Below, in pieces: positions 55,601 through 64,000 of a DNA stretch of 64,000 bases. The notes under the pieces are model-generated. The model saw only the letters and a program-made list of their open reading frames with translations, searched no databases and was not told the DNA's origin. This DNA is from Mesorhizobium sp. B2-1-8. GTDB lineage: Bacteria; Pseudomonadota; Alphaproteobacteria; Rhizobiales; Rhizobiaceae. The DNA lies in contig NZ_CP083952.1 of assembly GCF_006442545.2 (NCBI RefSeq), positions 3,573,501-3,637,500 of the forward strand. Reading direction: 5' to 3'. How positions within the stretch are numbered: position 1 is the first letter of the stretch; every line of letters begins with the position of its first letter. Both the position numbers and the translations under genes were made by a program.

Positions 55601-57442
55601 TGCGGTGAAGGTCTGCGTGTAGGCCACGCCAACCTGCGCGGCCAATGCCCCGGCTGCCGCGACGGTGATCGTCGGGTTGCTGACCGTGATGGTGACCGTC
55701 GTCGGTGCGGATGTTCCGGCTGTATTCGTTGCCGTGTAGGTAAAAGAGTCGGGACCGGCGTAACCGGCGGTGGGCGTGTAGCTGATCGTTGTGCCGCTGG
55801 CCGTGGCCGTGCCGTGGGTGGCCGCTGTGCCAACCGCAACCGATGTCGGTGTGCCGCCGGTTATGTTGAGCGTGATCGGATTGGCGCTGCTGTCGTAGGC
55901 GACCGTGGCCGACACTGCGTTGGCGACCGGCGGAATGTTGACGACGTTGAGCGTATAGGCCTGCGGCGCACTCGAATAGGGTCCCGTGCCCGTGCTGCTG
56001 TCGGTCGCGGTTACCGAGAAGTTGAAATTACCGGCCGCGCTTGGCGTGCCGGAAAGGTTGCCTGAAGCCGATAGCGCCACGCCCGGCGGCAGGGCTCCGC
56101 CTGTCACTGCATATGTGTAGGGCGAAGTGCCTCCGGTCGCCGGATTGAGGGACGCCGAATAGGCGCTGCCGGCCGTGCCGTCTGCCAATGTCGTCGCCGG
56201 CAAGCTGATGGTCGGCGCGGCAATCGTCAGCGTATAGGCCCGTGTGCCGCTGAATGGTCCGGGCGCGGTGCTGCTATCCGTTGCCTGGACGGTGAAATTG
56301 AATGTGCCGCCGGCGGTTGGCGTGCCTGAAAGCGCGCCTGTTGTCCCGTTCAACGTCAGCCCGGCTGGAAGCGATCCCGCGCTGATGGTGAATGTATAGG
56401 GGGCCGTGCCGCCGCTGCCGGTCATGGTCGCGCCGCTGTAGGCGACCGCGACTGTACCGCCGGGCACGGTGGCGGGGTTGACGACGATGGTCGGAGCGGC
56501 ATTGATGACGACTGTTATGTCCTGGGTGCCGAACCAGACGCCGCCGGTCGAAATCGTCGTGCTGTCCTGCGACTTGACCTTGAATGTGACGGTGCCCTGG
56601 GCGCTCGGCGTTCCGGAAATCAGGCCGCTGGAGGACAAGCTCAGTCCAGCCGGCAGGGGGCCAATCTCGACACTGTAAGTATAGGGCGCGGTGCCGCCGC
56701 TGGTGCTGAGTTGCTGGCTGTATACAAAGCCTACCGCGCCTGCGGGCGGGTTGGTCGGCGAAACGACCAGGGTGGGGCCGGCGACACTGAAGCTGTAGCT
56801 TTTGTCGGTTGTCAGGGGCGTGCCGGCCGTGGAATCCACCACATGCACAGTGTAGTTGTAAGGGCCCGAGCCCGTCGGCGTGCCTGAAATCCTGCCATTG
56901 GGCGCAAGGCTGAGCCCCGGCGGCAAGCTGCCGCCACCCGACGTATAGGCATAGGGCGCCACGCCACCACTGGATGAAAGTGTCTGGTCGTAGAAAACGC
57001 CGACGGCCGGCGTTGGCAGGCTAGCGGGGGTGACGGTGATGGGCGAACTGGCAGGCAAGACGGTCACATTGACGGTGACGACACCAGCGGAGGCATCTTC
57101 AAAGGTGAAGCTGTCCGACAGGGCGCCATCGCCATTGTTGACATAAGTCAGGAGGCCGGCGGATGGGTTGTCGATGGTGACATGGCCGTGTGCAGGTTGC
57201 ACCACCTGGCTCTGTGGGTTTGTTCCGAAAGGATCGCATGACGACGCGTCGATCTGGTGAGAGCCGCCAGATGCCACGGTAAACGTTATCGGGGCGGGGC
57301 AGCCTGCGGATGGTCCGGAGGCCAGCGCCCCGGACGGCGCCAAGGCAGCCATGCCAACAAACGCAAGCAAGGCAACCCACAGCAGGAACCTGCTGGCAAG
57401 CGCATCCGAACGCTCGACGCAATACTTTACAGTCCGATCCAA
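52640..57442 (-). CDS. Giant Ig-repeat autotransporter adhesin
   Basis: 1600 residues from a TTG with GAGGGG upstream. A long signal peptide ([20 protein letters not shown]) is followed by about nine He_PIG-type Ig domains, each starting like [20 protein letters not shown] and containing ASGGxxPYxYxVxxGxLPxG, G-x-LSGTP and FTVxAxDSSTGxxP motifs, interrupted by two Big_9/cadherin-like modules ([29 protein letters not shown]). A linker (about 1130-1310) leads to a C-terminal autotransporter beta-barrel ending in LVNLGKTF. It should be secreted by type V and displayed on the surface, with a binding role. Divergent from the tail-collar genes. Confidence 0.9.
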   Translation of the reverse strand: MDRTVKYCVERSDALASRFLLWVALLAFVGMAALAPSGALASGPSAGCPAPITFTVASGGSHQIDASSCDPFGTNPQSQVVQPAHGHVTIDNPSAGLLTYVNNGDGALSDSFTFEDASAGVVTVNVTVLPASSPITVTPASLPTPAVGVFYDQTLSSSGGVAPYAYTSGGGSLPPGLSLAPNGRISGTPTGSGPYNYTVHVVDSTAGTPLTTDKSYSFSVAGPTLVVSPTNPPAGAVGFVYSQQLSTSGGTAPYTYSVEIGPLPAGLSLSSSGLISGTPSAQGTVTFKVKSQDSTTISTGGVWFGTQDITVVINAAPTIVVNPATVPGGTVAVAYSGATMTGSGGTAPYTFTISAGSLPAGLTLNGTTGALSGTPTAGGTFNFTVQATDSSTAPGPFSGTRAYTLTIAAPTISLPATTLADGTAGSAYSASLNPATGGTSPYTYAVTGGALPPGVALSASGNLSGTPSAAGNFNFSVTATDSSTGTGPYSSAPQAYTLNVVNIPPVANAVSATVAYDSSANPITLNITGGTPTSVAVGTAATHGTATASGTTISYTPTAGYAGPDSFTYTATNTAGTSAPTTVTITVSNPTITVAAAGALAAQVGVAYTQTFTASGGAAPYTLSVSGLPAGLSTTGTNSVTVSGTPTEAGSFALNVTGNDSSTGNGPFAIAQPFTLTVAAPTLSMTPAAGTLSAAYGAAFSQQFSASGGTAPYSYTVSAGALPAGLALDPGTGLLSGTPTVTGLFTFSVQAADSSTGTGAPFARTQNYVLQVGAPTIAITPASLADATAGAAYTPVSLVASGGVGPYSFTVSSGPLPNGMSLTSAGVLSGTPTQSGTFPITVQAQDANGQTGTQSYSLQVLVPGLTVSPASLPGGVAGTSYSQTFSASGGTSPYSFAVTSGTLPAGLTLAAGALTGAPTVAGSFSFTVTATDSTTGTAATGSRPYTLIIAAPTITLAPATLPAGQFGVAYSQTLTASGGTGPYTYALTGTLPAGTTLSSAGVLSGTPAEFGSFNITATATDSFGFTGTANYTLVIGNNPPVANPETAETLEGQPVTIHVTDNDTGTITSVAIATAPAHGTASVSGTDIVYTPGASFNGSDTLTYTATGPGGTSTPATVTINVRPLPAPVAQHVTTVSGKAVVVDLTKDAVGGPFTSASLVSVPPSSSGTTVLNGFQMTFTPTATFKGTETVTFTLSNAYATSAVTAITIEVVERPDPTLDSEVMGILNAETAATRRFATSQIGNFQQRLESLHDGDNGQEPTDSLAFVQGIVLSFDSTCGEAEQAAKGPDCGRSKASDPNWPFKSSPDDTTTSGTPGGFGTGSFGHSKVTIWTGGSINIGERNGNDGYKFETTGLSAGVDYRFSHAFAIGLGMGYGRDVSDIGDNGSRSTGKAYTAGLYASYHPGQDYFIDGLMGYQWLSFDSKRYLTSGGGFANGERDGGQWFASVSAGKKFEIQEWQVSPYARLDVAKAKLDAFTESGDPSSALHYGEQDISTTTGNLGLTLAYKFTADYGVVSPQVRLEYQHDFQGDSAITMNYADMFGGPIYHTSIGGLGNDRFMLGLGVNVQTAQDFNMRLEYRGLFGSDGDTDNGFLVNLGKTF

Positions 57443-57679
57443 TGCATGCCCCTCGTGCCGCCAATCGATACACTTTAGTGACGAAGCGAAAAATATCGAC
57501 CGATCAAATCTTTAGCTGACGCAGAATCCGAGTGCGATCATCCCCGTCGGATTCAAAAGCAAAGTAAATCACACAGTCTTCACTATGTCTACTATGTAGA
57601 AAAAATCACCTTGCAGAATCCATGGTTTATGAGCAATGATGAATTCAACGAACTTGCTGCACAATATTAGGGGGAGCTA
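57443..57679. promoter_or_regulatory. Bidirectional promoter region, autotransporter/tail-collar
   Basis: 237 bases, AT-richer than its surroundings, separate the divergent autotransporter and tail-collar genes. A short direct repeat (ACTATGT at 57581 and CTACTATGTAG at 57589) and an A-run follow. GGGGGAG lies directly before the ATG at 57680. Shared control of the two sides is likely. Confidence 0.45.
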
Positions 57680-58210
57680 ATGGCCGAATATTTCCTCGGG
57701 CAAATCATGATGACGGGGTTCGGGTTCGCGCAAAAGGGCTTCGCCTTTTGCAATGGCTCGATAATCGCCATCGCTCAGAACCAGGCACTGTTTTCGCTGC
57801 TCGGCACCACCTATGGCGGCAATGGCACAACGACCTTCGGCCTGCCCGACCTGCGGAGCCGCACCCCGGTCGGCTTTGGCCCATCCGCCGATCCGAACTG
57901 GAACCCATCAGCCTATCAGTGGGGTGAAACCGGCGGCGTTGAAAACGTCACGCTGCTGTCTCAGCAACTGCCGGCCCACAACCATGTTGGCAACGCAACC
58001 ACTGCAGCGGGTGCGGCGCGCAATCCCAGCGGTGCGCTCTATGGCACCACCACAAATGCCATCTATGCCACGCCGAATGGCCGTCTGGTTCCACTTGCGG
58101 CTCCGACCGTCACCTATGTCGGCGGCAACCAGCCACACCCGAACATACAGCCCTACGAGACCATCAACTACAACATCGCGATGACCGGGATATTCCCGTC
58201 ACGCAGCTGA
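57680..58210 (+). CDS. Tail-collar (MdpB-like) protein 1
   Basis: 176 residues. AEYFLGQIMMTGFGFAQKGF with AFCNGSIIAIAQNQALFSLL, GTTYGGNGTTTFGLPDLRSR and the C-terminal HPNIQPYETINYNIAMTGIF make up the phage tail collar domain, as in microcystin-dependent protein MdpB. Although named for phage fibres, chromosomal triplets of this gene without tail genes are common in proteobacteria. No signal peptide. First of three tandem paralogues. Confidence 0.9.
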   Translation: MAEYFLGQIMMTGFGFAQKGFAFCNGSIIAIAQNQALFSLLGTTYGGNGTTTFGLPDLRSRTPVGFGPSADPNWNPSAYQWGETGGVENVTLLSQQLPAHNHVGNATTAAGAARNPSGALYGTTTNAIYATPNGRLVPLAAPTVTYVGGNQPHPNIQPYETINYNIAMTGIFPSRS

Positions 58211-58284
58211 CGCCTGCGAGCCATCGTCAGATCACTGCACACCAATCACTGCCCGCCAAGTTACTGCCCGGAGGAGATCCATCG

Positions 58285-58815
58285 ATGACCACGCCCTTTG
58301 TCGGAGAGATCCGCATGTTCGGGTTTTCGCGCGTGCCGAACGGTTGGTTCGCCTGCGACGGGGGGCTGTATCCCATCTCGGAATATGAGGTGTTGTTTAC
58401 ACTGATCGGCACCACCTATGGCGGCGATGGCCAGTCTACGTTCGCCGTGCCCAGTCTCTCCGGTCGTGTGCCCATCCATCAGGGCACCGGGTCTGGCCTT
58501 TCGAACTATGTCCTGGGCCAGGTGGCTGGCAGCGAGAACGTCACACTGCTTCCCCAGCAGATGCCGCAGCACAATCATTCGATGACCGCGACCACGTCGA
58601 GCGCCGATGGAAAATCGGTCAACACGACGGCCGAACTTGGTGCCATCTCAAGCGACACCATGTATGTGACCGATATTACCGGCGCGACGCCTTATGTCAC
58701 TGCCCTACAATCGACGCAAAATGTCGGCGGGACCTCGCCGCACGACAACACAATGCCGACGCTGACAGTGCAGTTCTGCATTGCATGGGCGGGAATTTAC
58801 CCATCGCAGGGTTGA
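58285..58815 (+). CDS. Tail-collar (MdpB-like) protein 2
   Basis: 176 residues, the same fold: FVGEIRMFGFSRVPNGWFAC, GTTYGGDGQSTFAVPSLSGR, then HPHDNTMP-type end (SPHDNTMPTLTVQFCIAWAG). It is acidic and Thr/Ser-rich in the middle (TTSSADGKSVNTTAELGAIS), unlike copy 1, so each copy probably has its own specificity. GGAGGAG precedes the ATG by 7 bases. Confidence 0.9.
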   Translation: MTTPFVGEIRMFGFSRVPNGWFACDGGLYPISEYEVLFTLIGTTYGGDGQSTFAVPSLSGRVPIHQGTGSGLSNYVLGQVAGSENVTLLPQQMPQHNHSMTATTSSADGKSVNTTAELGAISSDTMYVTDITGATPYVTALQSTQNVGGTSPHDNTMPTLTVQFCIAWAGIYPSQG

Positions 58816-58876
58816 GCCCCGCGCTCGGGATTGTTTACGGAAACCGGTTCGCCATCCAGATCGCAAGGACATTCCA

Positions 58877-59410
58877 ATGACTGAGCCCTTCCTCGGTGAG
58901 ATACAGGTCTTCGGCTTCAGCTTCGCTCCGGTCGGGTGGGCGTCCTGCAATGGCGCCGTTGTTCCGATCCAGCAATATTCGGCGCTGTTCTCGTTGCTTG
59001 GCACCAATTACGGCGGCAATGGCACAACCACCTTTCAACTGCCCAATTTTACCAACCGCGCCGGCTGCAACCAAGGCACAGGCCCTGGGCTTTCAAGCCG
59101 CACCATCGGCGAGACGTTTGGCGCAAGCAGTGAGACGATGACGGTAGCGCAAATGCCGGCGCACATGCATCAGTTCACAATATACAACCAGCCGGATCTG
59201 GCCAAGAAAACGGGGTCGCCCTCTGCCGGCAGTTCATTGGCCCCGCCGGGAAGCACCAGTCCTTTTGTGGCCAACGCGCAGGCGAACGCGCAATTCCTGC
59301 CCACAATGCTTGGCATTACCGGGAACAGTCAGCCGCACGAGAATCGCCAGCCTTACCTCGCGTTGAATTACAGTATAGCGATGTCGGGGGCCTATCCGTC
59401 GTTCGGTTGA
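58877..59410 (+). CDS. Tail-collar (MdpB-like) protein 3
   Basis: 177 residues from the ATG at 58877: FLGEIQVFGFSFAPVGWASC, GTNYGGNGTTTFQLPNFTNR and the end QPHENRQPYLALNYSIAMSG. Closest to copy 1 in its core. A start at 58781 would overlap copy 2 and lacks homology. Its stop overlaps the acetyltransferase start (TGATGG). Confidence 0.9.
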   Translation: MTEPFLGEIQVFGFSFAPVGWASCNGAVVPIQQYSALFSLLGTNYGGNGTTTFQLPNFTNRAGCNQGTGPGLSSRTIGETFGASSETMTVAQMPAHMHQFTIYNQPDLAKKTGSPSAGSSLAPPGSTSPFVANAQANAQFLPTMLGITGNSQPHENRQPYLALNYSIAMSGAYPSFG

Positions 59411-59949
59411 TGGTCTCGATCGAAGCAGAAGCGCTGCCGGCATTTCCTGCCGGCGAAAACTCTCGGCTGGGCTTTGCGCGTGGCGCGTCCCGCAGCGCGA
59501 GGCTCGCGGACATTCCATTTCTGCGCCAGCTCTACTGGACATTCCGAATGGAGGAAATGGAACCCGTGCCGTGGCTGCAGGAGATGAAACGCTCGTTCAT
59601 CGACGGGCAATTCAACCTTCAGCATCGCCACTATGTCAGCGTATTTTCAAACGCCGAATTCCTGATACTGCAGGACAAGGGCAAGATGATCGGACGGCTC
59701 TATGTCGATACAAGCGCCGAGCGTTGGCATGTCATCGATATAGGTTTCCTGCCGCAGTATCGCGATCGCGGCCGAGGGCTCGCCGTGCTGAAGGCAATTC
59801 AACGCCAGGCGCAAAGCTGTTCGGCATCAAGCGTCTTCCTGCATGTTGAGCGGCGCAACATTCGCGCGCAGGCTCTCTACAGCCGGCTTCAGTTTCAAGA
59901 AGTCGAGGCTACGGATACACATGTCGGGATGGAGTGGTCGACCATCTGA
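59410..59949 (+). CDS. GNAT-family N-acetyltransferase
   Basis: 179 residues. The acetyl-CoA site is IDIGFLPQYRDRGRGLAVLK (R/Q-x-x-G-x-G/A) near residue 120, followed by VFLHVERRNIRAQALYSRLQ and FQEVE, all standard GNAT. Translation is coupled to tail-collar gene 3, so the enzyme may modify one of the collar proteins or its ligand (inference). Length is normal for the family. Confidence 0.88.
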   Translation: MVSIEAEALPAFPAGENSRLGFARGASRSARLADIPFLRQLYWTFRMEEMEPVPWLQEMKRSFIDGQFNLQHRHYVSVFSNAEFLILQDKGKMIGRLYVDTSAERWHVIDIGFLPQYRDRGRGLAVLKAIQRQAQSCSASSVFLHVERRNIRAQALYSRLQFQEVEATDTHVGMEWSTI

Positions 59950-59987
59950 CAGACTGGCTCTTCTTCCCAACCGCTGGCGTTGTCGCC

Positions 59988-60281
59988 TCAATTGAAGATC
60001 GCCTGATAAACGATGCCTTCCTTGTCCCTGGCGACAGGGACAAGAAATATTTCCAGATTGCCCAGTGTCCCATTCTTCAGCCTGTAGAGCTTTTGCGGCA
60101 GCACGACCTGCGAGCCGCTTCGAAACATCAGGGAAAAGGGCGATCGCCGCATTCCTGGAAATCCGCTTTCCGGCAGCGGCCGCGCCTCCGACAGCGTCAT
60201 GGGCAGCGAACTCTCCCCCATATCGAGGTCGAACGCACTGCCGATGCACCCGGCGAAATCCTCCAGCGTCACAAGCCCCAT
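59988..60281 (-). CDS. DUF6916 family protein
   Basis: 97 residues from the ATG at 60281 with GTGGAGAA upstream. The start LEDFAGCIGSAFDLDMGESS and the end EIFLVPVARDKEGIVYQAIF match DUF6916, a compact beta-rich domain repeatedly found next to tail-collar triplets. It is convergent with the acetyltransferase. Function unknown; a structural or chaperone role for the collar proteins is a guess. Confidence 0.8.
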   Translation of the reverse strand: MGLVTLEDFAGCIGSAFDLDMGESSLPMTLSEARPLPESGFPGMRRSPFSLMFRSGSQVVLPQKLYRLKNGTLGNLEIFLVPVARDKEGIVYQAIFN

Positions 60282-60384
60282 GAGTTCTCCACTTTCCGCT
60301 CTATCGATGCCGGTGTTTGGCACGGCACGAAAGTTCTTGCGAGCCCTTCCTTCCGGGACTGGGTCCGTCTCCCCGTCCTCTGCG

Positions 60385-60640
60385 CTCGATGACGGTCGCG
60401 ACAGCGACGAGGGCAGGGCGTTCGTCGAGCGCTGCCGGGGCGACCGGCATCAGTTCCGCTTCATCAGTGTGCCGGAGGATGCCGTCGAGATGAAGAGATG
60501 CGTTCCCTAACCCGCGATCTCATGCGACAAATCCCGGCTCGACTGGATTGCCGTCGACCGCTACAACACAAGCCATCCTCACACCGCAAGTGAGAGCTAC
60601 ACGCTGCGCGCCAATCGCCATCGATCGGGCAAAGCGTTTG
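60385..60640 (+). pseudogene. VirD2-type relaxase (DUF3363) remnant
   Basis: Pieces in three frames recall VirD2-family relaxases: GRDSDEGRAFVERCRGDRHQ with FRFISVPEDAVEM, then TRDLMRQ after a frameshift, then LDWIAVDRYNTSHPHT after another. Intact versions continue HxHxL. At least two frameshifts and loss of both ends make this a decayed mobilisation gene, left by an integrated element. Confidence 0.65.
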
Positions 60641-60790
60641 GAACATTACGGCCTCGCCTCCGAGACTGGGCGCAGCTTCCTCCTGTCGTAAGCTATCTTA
60701 TTGAAATGCCGTGCAAAAGTCTAGCCCTCTAAGAGCATGAGGAGCGGCTTCTGGAGGCGAAATTGGATGCTCCTTCGTCACCAATCACGC

Positions 60791-61015
60791 TCACTCACCG
60801 TCATTCCTGCTGAACCCCTTTGACGCACGGCACGCCACTGTATTCTTTTGATCCCACATCTCGAGTTCCTCAATTGGATACAACACCGCTTTGCCGAGCT
60901 TGACGTACGCCGGTCCGATCCTTTTCGCTCGCCAATTTCGCAGCGTTCCAAGAGAGATGCTGCCGCGATAGCGTTCCGACACTTCCTCAGCTGTCAAAAA
61001 CTTCCTGTTGTCCAT
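60791..61015 (-). CDS. AlpA/excisionase-like helix-turn-helix protein
   Basis: 74 residues. LTAEEVSERYRGSISLGTLR, NWRAKRIGPAYVKLGKAVLY and PIEELEMWDQKN follow the MerR/Xis-type winged helix pattern used by excisionases and AlpA regulators. It probably belongs to the decayed element that carried the relaxase. Its 3' end has a diverged duplicate at 52246-52310. Confidence 0.78.
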   Translation of the reverse strand: MDNRKFLTAEEVSERYRGSISLGTLRNWRAKRIGPAYVKLGKAVLYPIEELEMWDQKNTVACRASKGFSRNDGE

Positions 61016-61482
61016 CAGGCTCTCCCAATGTCCGACCTCGGGAGCATGTGAGCAGGCTCAAGCACGCTCCCAAACCCTGGATTATGCAGTTGCGCGGCCA
61101 TGAGTGGGTATGTGCATAAGAAATAGAAGCCGCTAAGCGAGGGAGTAGAAGCAGCGGATATGGATGGATAGAAATCGGATCGACTGCCAACAAAGTGCAA
61201 GGTCGGTCGACCCGGGCCAGCCGGAAATGAAGAGGGCGGTCTCCGGCAACATTGCCTCGACGCGTTCGTGCTTGGGGTAGACGCGAGAGTCGGCGAATTG
61301 GAATCAGGCGATCGAAACTTAAGGCTTTTCCAGACGCTTGTCGGAACGAGAGGCACTGTGGAGCGCAGGCGGCCATATACGACGTTCGCAGTTTGACGTG
61401 ACACTGGCTCCCCGGGCCGCACGAAACTGCGAACTATGAGCTGCCGATCTCCCTCAAAACCACGCCGGAGCCTTCCCTCAAG
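61016..61482. other. Gene-poor accessory stretch with tRNA-Asn 3'-end repeat
   Basis: No gene is recognisable in some 470 bases. At about 61406-61420 TGGCTCCCCGGGCCG repeats the 3' end of tRNA-Asn, 77 bases before the aligned first codon of the AbiEi-like fragment, exactly the spacing found at 1310-1388. The intervening sequence is also similar in both places. Confidence 0.45.
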
Positions 61483-61713
61483 ACTCGCAAGCGGGATCGC
61501 GAGTGCGCGGAGCGAATCCATTGGGCAGACGGCCCAAAGCCATCTCTGAGGCAACGGGCAGTAGCGCTCGCCCAACAACAGGGGGTAATGCGAACGCGCG
61601 ACCTCACGAACATCGGTGTTCCGCGTTGCTATCTGACCCGGATGTGCAACGAGGGCCTGCTTATCAAGGTCGGCTATGGCGCGTATCGCGCTGCAGATCA
61701 AGAGCCGACATGA
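61483..61713 (+). pseudogene. AbiEi-type antitoxin fragment, copy 2 (start codon lost)
   Basis: 76 codons aligned end to end with the gene at 1388-1618, about 63% identical: TRKRDRECAE, GPKPSLRQRAVALAQQQGVM, RTRDLTNIGVPRCYLTRMCN, EGLLIKVGYGAYRAADQEPT. The codon at the paralogue's start is ACT rather than ATG, and no other good in-frame start is near, so it is probably not translated at full length. An internal ATG would give only about 41 residues. Confidence 0.6.
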
Positions 61714-61780
61714 TCAGGGAATGATCAGGGCCGAAGGCGGCAAGCGTGCACAGAGTTCCCGGATCCGCCGCCTTTCGACT

Positions 61781-61840
61781 ATGGAATCTTTATATCTTTG
61801 GCCTGCCGCACGAATGGAATCTTTATGTGTATCGGCCTAG
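61781..61840 (+). repeat. Direct repeat ATGGAATCTTTAT, 33 bp apart, within a 19-codon leader ORF
   Basis: ATGGAATCTTTAT occurs at 61781-61793 and 61814-61826, the repeat continuing loosely to GGCCT. The 33-bp spacing equals three helical turns, as for response-regulator sites. The same bases can be read as a 19-residue ORF (MESLYLWPAARMESLCVSA). It lies 37 bases before the KdpD-like gene. Confidence 0.5.
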
Positions 61841-61876
61841 CTTTGGGCATGCGGCAACGCCGGCGGGAGTGAACCG

Positions 61877-62725
61877 ATGGCCGATGTCAATCCGAGGCTG
61901 CAACAGGACATTACTGCGTCGCCGGGTGCCGATTCGCTTTTCGGCTTGGCCGATGCTCCCGCCGCGGTACGCTATCTTGCTTCGTTTGCAATGACCGCCT
62001 TCGCGACGGTGGTGGCTGCCGGTGTCGACAGCCAGGTGGCGATCCCGAACATCTCGCTCATATTTGTGGTGCCGGTGATCATAGGGGCCGTCGGCCTAGG
62101 TTTGGCCCCCTCGCTCTTTTCGGCGATACTTGGTGCACTCGCCTACAATTTCTTCCTCACCGAGCCTCGCTACACGCTGATCGTCGATGACCCGGCAAAC
62201 GTCTGGGCCATTGGACTGCTTTTCGTCGTCGGACTTATCGGCAGTGGCGTGGCCTTTACCTCCCGGCGCCGCGCAATTGAAGCGGCGCTCCTGAGGAGGC
62301 AGGCAACGATGCTGCAAAACTATAGTCGCGACGTCGCGGGGATCGACAATGCGAAGGCGATCGTCTCGATCACTTGCCACATGCTTGCAGCGCTCTTCCA
62401 AGTTCCTGTCGTCATTCTCGTTTTGGACGGCAGAAGGGTTTCCGTCGAGAAAGTCGGCAATGTAGAGCCCCAGGAAGCAGAGATAGAGGCGGCGCAATCG
62501 TCATTGGCAACAGGACTTGTCGTGAGCGCCGGAGTCTATCCGGCGTTGACCTCGCGCTTTGACTTCTGGCCCGTAAAAACAACGGCAGGGGGCCCGCGCG
62601 CGGCCATTGGGCTCGCATTCGACCCCGATGAACGTCCTGCGACGCCTTCGACGTCGGTCGATATCGTGAGTCGCTTCCTGGCCCTGGCCCTTGATCGTCA
62701 ACATTTCCGGCATGCTCGAACGTAA
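61877..62725 (+). CDS. KdpD-like DUF4118/GAF membrane protein without kinase domain
   Basis: 282 residues. After a short head, four membrane helices of the DUF4118 module ([80 protein letters not shown]) lead to a GAF domain ending [15 protein letters not shown], just where KdpD sensors begin their HisKA helix. The N-terminal KdpD/USP domain and the whole kinase core are absent. It may sense turgor or K+ for a partner, or be a truncated kdpD. It lies 80 bases ahead of kup. Confidence 0.8.
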   Translation: MADVNPRLQQDITASPGADSLFGLADAPAAVRYLASFAMTAFATVVAAGVDSQVAIPNISLIFVVPVIIGAVGLGLAPSLFSAILGALAYNFFLTEPRYTLIVDDPANVWAIGLLFVVGLIGSGVAFTSRRRAIEAALLRRQATMLQNYSRDVAGIDNAKAIVSITCHMLAALFQVPVVILVLDGRRVSVEKVGNVEPQEAEIEAAQSSLATGLVVSAGVYPALTSRFDFWPVKTTAGGPRAAIGLAFDPDERPATPSTSVDIVSRFLALALDRQHFRHART

Positions 62726-62805
62726 ACAGCCGGGAAGGCGAAAGTCAGCAAACGGCGCGAGGACAACGACAACGAAACGTTGCTCTAGCCGGAGGAGCAG
62801 GTTCA

Positions 62806-64000
62806 TGAGCAATGCCGATGCAGGCGACGGCGGGGCTGCAGCAGCACAGTCGGCTGCGCATGATGTCCACCCCCAGCAGAGCGCGCGAATACTGGTTCTG
62901 GGCGCTCTCGGCGTCGTTTATGGCGATATCGGAACAAGTCCTCTCTACGCGTTTCGCGAAGCCCTGTTTGTTGCGGCATCGGACGGATCGGCGACACGTG
63001 AGGATGTGCTTGGCATTCTTTCGTTGATCATTTGGGCGCTGACCCTCATCGTAACGGTTAAATACGTCACATTTGTTCTCCGAGCGGACAACAAGGGCGA
63101 AGGCGGCACACTCTCCCTGATGTCCCTGGCCGGCAGTAGTCTTCCGGCTCGCTCGGCTGCCATTTTGGTATTGGGCGTGCTTGGCGCGGCGTTGTTTACG
63201 GGCGACTCTATGATCACGCCAGCGATCTCGGTGCTCGCTGCAGTGGAAGGTCTTGAGACCGTCACGCCAGCCCTTGAGCCATACGTCTTGCCAGTCACGC
63301 TTGTCATTCTTGCAGGGCTCTTCGCGGTCCAACGATTCGGGACCGGCGCCATTGGAGGCGTTTTCGGGCCGATTACATTCGCATGGTTTCTCGCGCTGGG
63401 GGTTTCCGGAGTAAGCCACATCGTCACCAATCCCGGAGTGTTGTGGGCCGTCAATCCCTACTACGCCGTCCACTATCTCGTGGCCAATTCAGCACTTGCG
63501 CTCGGTACAATCGGCGCTGTTTTTCTAGCTGTGACCGGCGCTGAGGCGCTTTACGTCGATCTTGGCCACTTTGGCCGCAGACCGATTGTGATGGCTTGGC
63601 TGTGGATCGTGTTCCCGTGCCTTCTGCTCAACTACATTGGGCAGGGCGCCTTTGTTTTGAACCGCACCGAATTGCCGGAGAATGTTTTCTTCGACATGCA
63701 GCCTCGCTGGGCACTGGTGCCGATGGTCGTCTTGGCCACCGCCGCGACGATCATCGCCAGTCAGGCTGTGATTTCCGGGGCGTTTTCGCTGGTGCGTCAA
63801 GCCGTTCAGCTGAATCTTCTGCCGCGATTCAGCATCCTGCACACATCCGAGACGCAAGTTGGCCAAATCTATCTTCCGAGGGTCAATTTGCTGCTCGGCA
63901 TCGGCGTCATGATGCTGGTGCTCGGGTTCCAGAAGTCGGGCAACCTCGCATCGGCCTACGGCATCTCCGTCACCGGTCAGATGGTGGTCACGGACCTGCT
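62806..64000 (+). CDS. kup: KUP-family potassium uptake protein (3' end outside window)
   Basis: The first 398 residues from an ATG with GGAGGAG upstream. The signature [20 protein letters not shown] follows a polar head of about 30 residues; [54 protein letters not shown] and [20 protein letters not shown] are conserved KUP segments with the K+-coordinating acidic residues. It imports K+ with protons. The C-terminus continues past the window. Adjacent to the KdpD-like protein, forming a potassium locus. Confidence 0.96.

Noticed and set aside
57680..59410. Prophage
   Set aside because: Three tail-collar genes are present, but there are no terminase, capsid, portal, baseplate or lysis genes around them.

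Overview
The window comes from a Mesorhizobium-like member of the Rhizobiales (Alphaproteobacteria). The base composition is GC-rich, and the gene order argS - SPOR protein - nagZ - scpA - scpB - tatABC - serS - surE - pcm - LysM/LytM protein is the classical alphaproteobacterial block. A periplasmic ExoR-type regulator, a PopZ-type polarity protein, DUF1127 genes with anti-Shine-Dalgarno small RNAs, and secD and secF fused in one gene all fit. The genus is an inference from gene content; no rRNA gene is present.

Layout. Positions 1-4.7 kb are accessory: a frameshifted cupin gene, a candidate small RNA, two coupled micro-ORFs, an AbiEi-type antitoxin fragment, an ICMT-like methyltransferase, a glutathione transferase, and a thioredoxin-reductase-like flavoprotein divergent from a TetR regulator with a clear palindromic operator. 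tRNA-Asn closes this segment, and a 12-base piece of its 3' end recurs at 1310. Positions 4.9-51 kb are mainly core genes: an isoaspartyl-methyltransferase-like gene, tolC, popZ, valS, a FadL-type porin, ilvD, exoR, xth, an ErpA/IscA-type gene, dgt, argS, the SPOR-to-LytM block, yajC-secDF with two genes homologous to mitochondrial complex I assembly factors, a sterol-desaturase-like enzyme, trmFO and tig. Positions 51-62 kb are accessory again. They hold remnants of a LysR gene, an IS5 transposase, radC and a VirD2-type relaxase around a surface module: a 1600-residue Ig-repeat autotransporter divergent from three tandem tail-collar genes, a GNAT acetyltransferase and a DUF6916 gene. The window ends in potassium genes: a KdpD-like sensor lacking its kinase, then kup.

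The most striking structure is at 45.67-46.13 kb on the minus strand. Two DUF1127 genes are followed at once by three tandem RNA modules of about 120 nt. Each module has three hairpins, and all nine hairpins present the identical 10-nt loop ACCUCCUCCC, the complement of a Shine-Dalgarno sequence. This matches the cuckoo / alpha-r14 / CcsR class of small RNAs, which in Rhodobacter are co-transcribed with a DUF1127 gene under heat-shock sigma factors. An RpoH-like promoter can be drawn upstream here as well.
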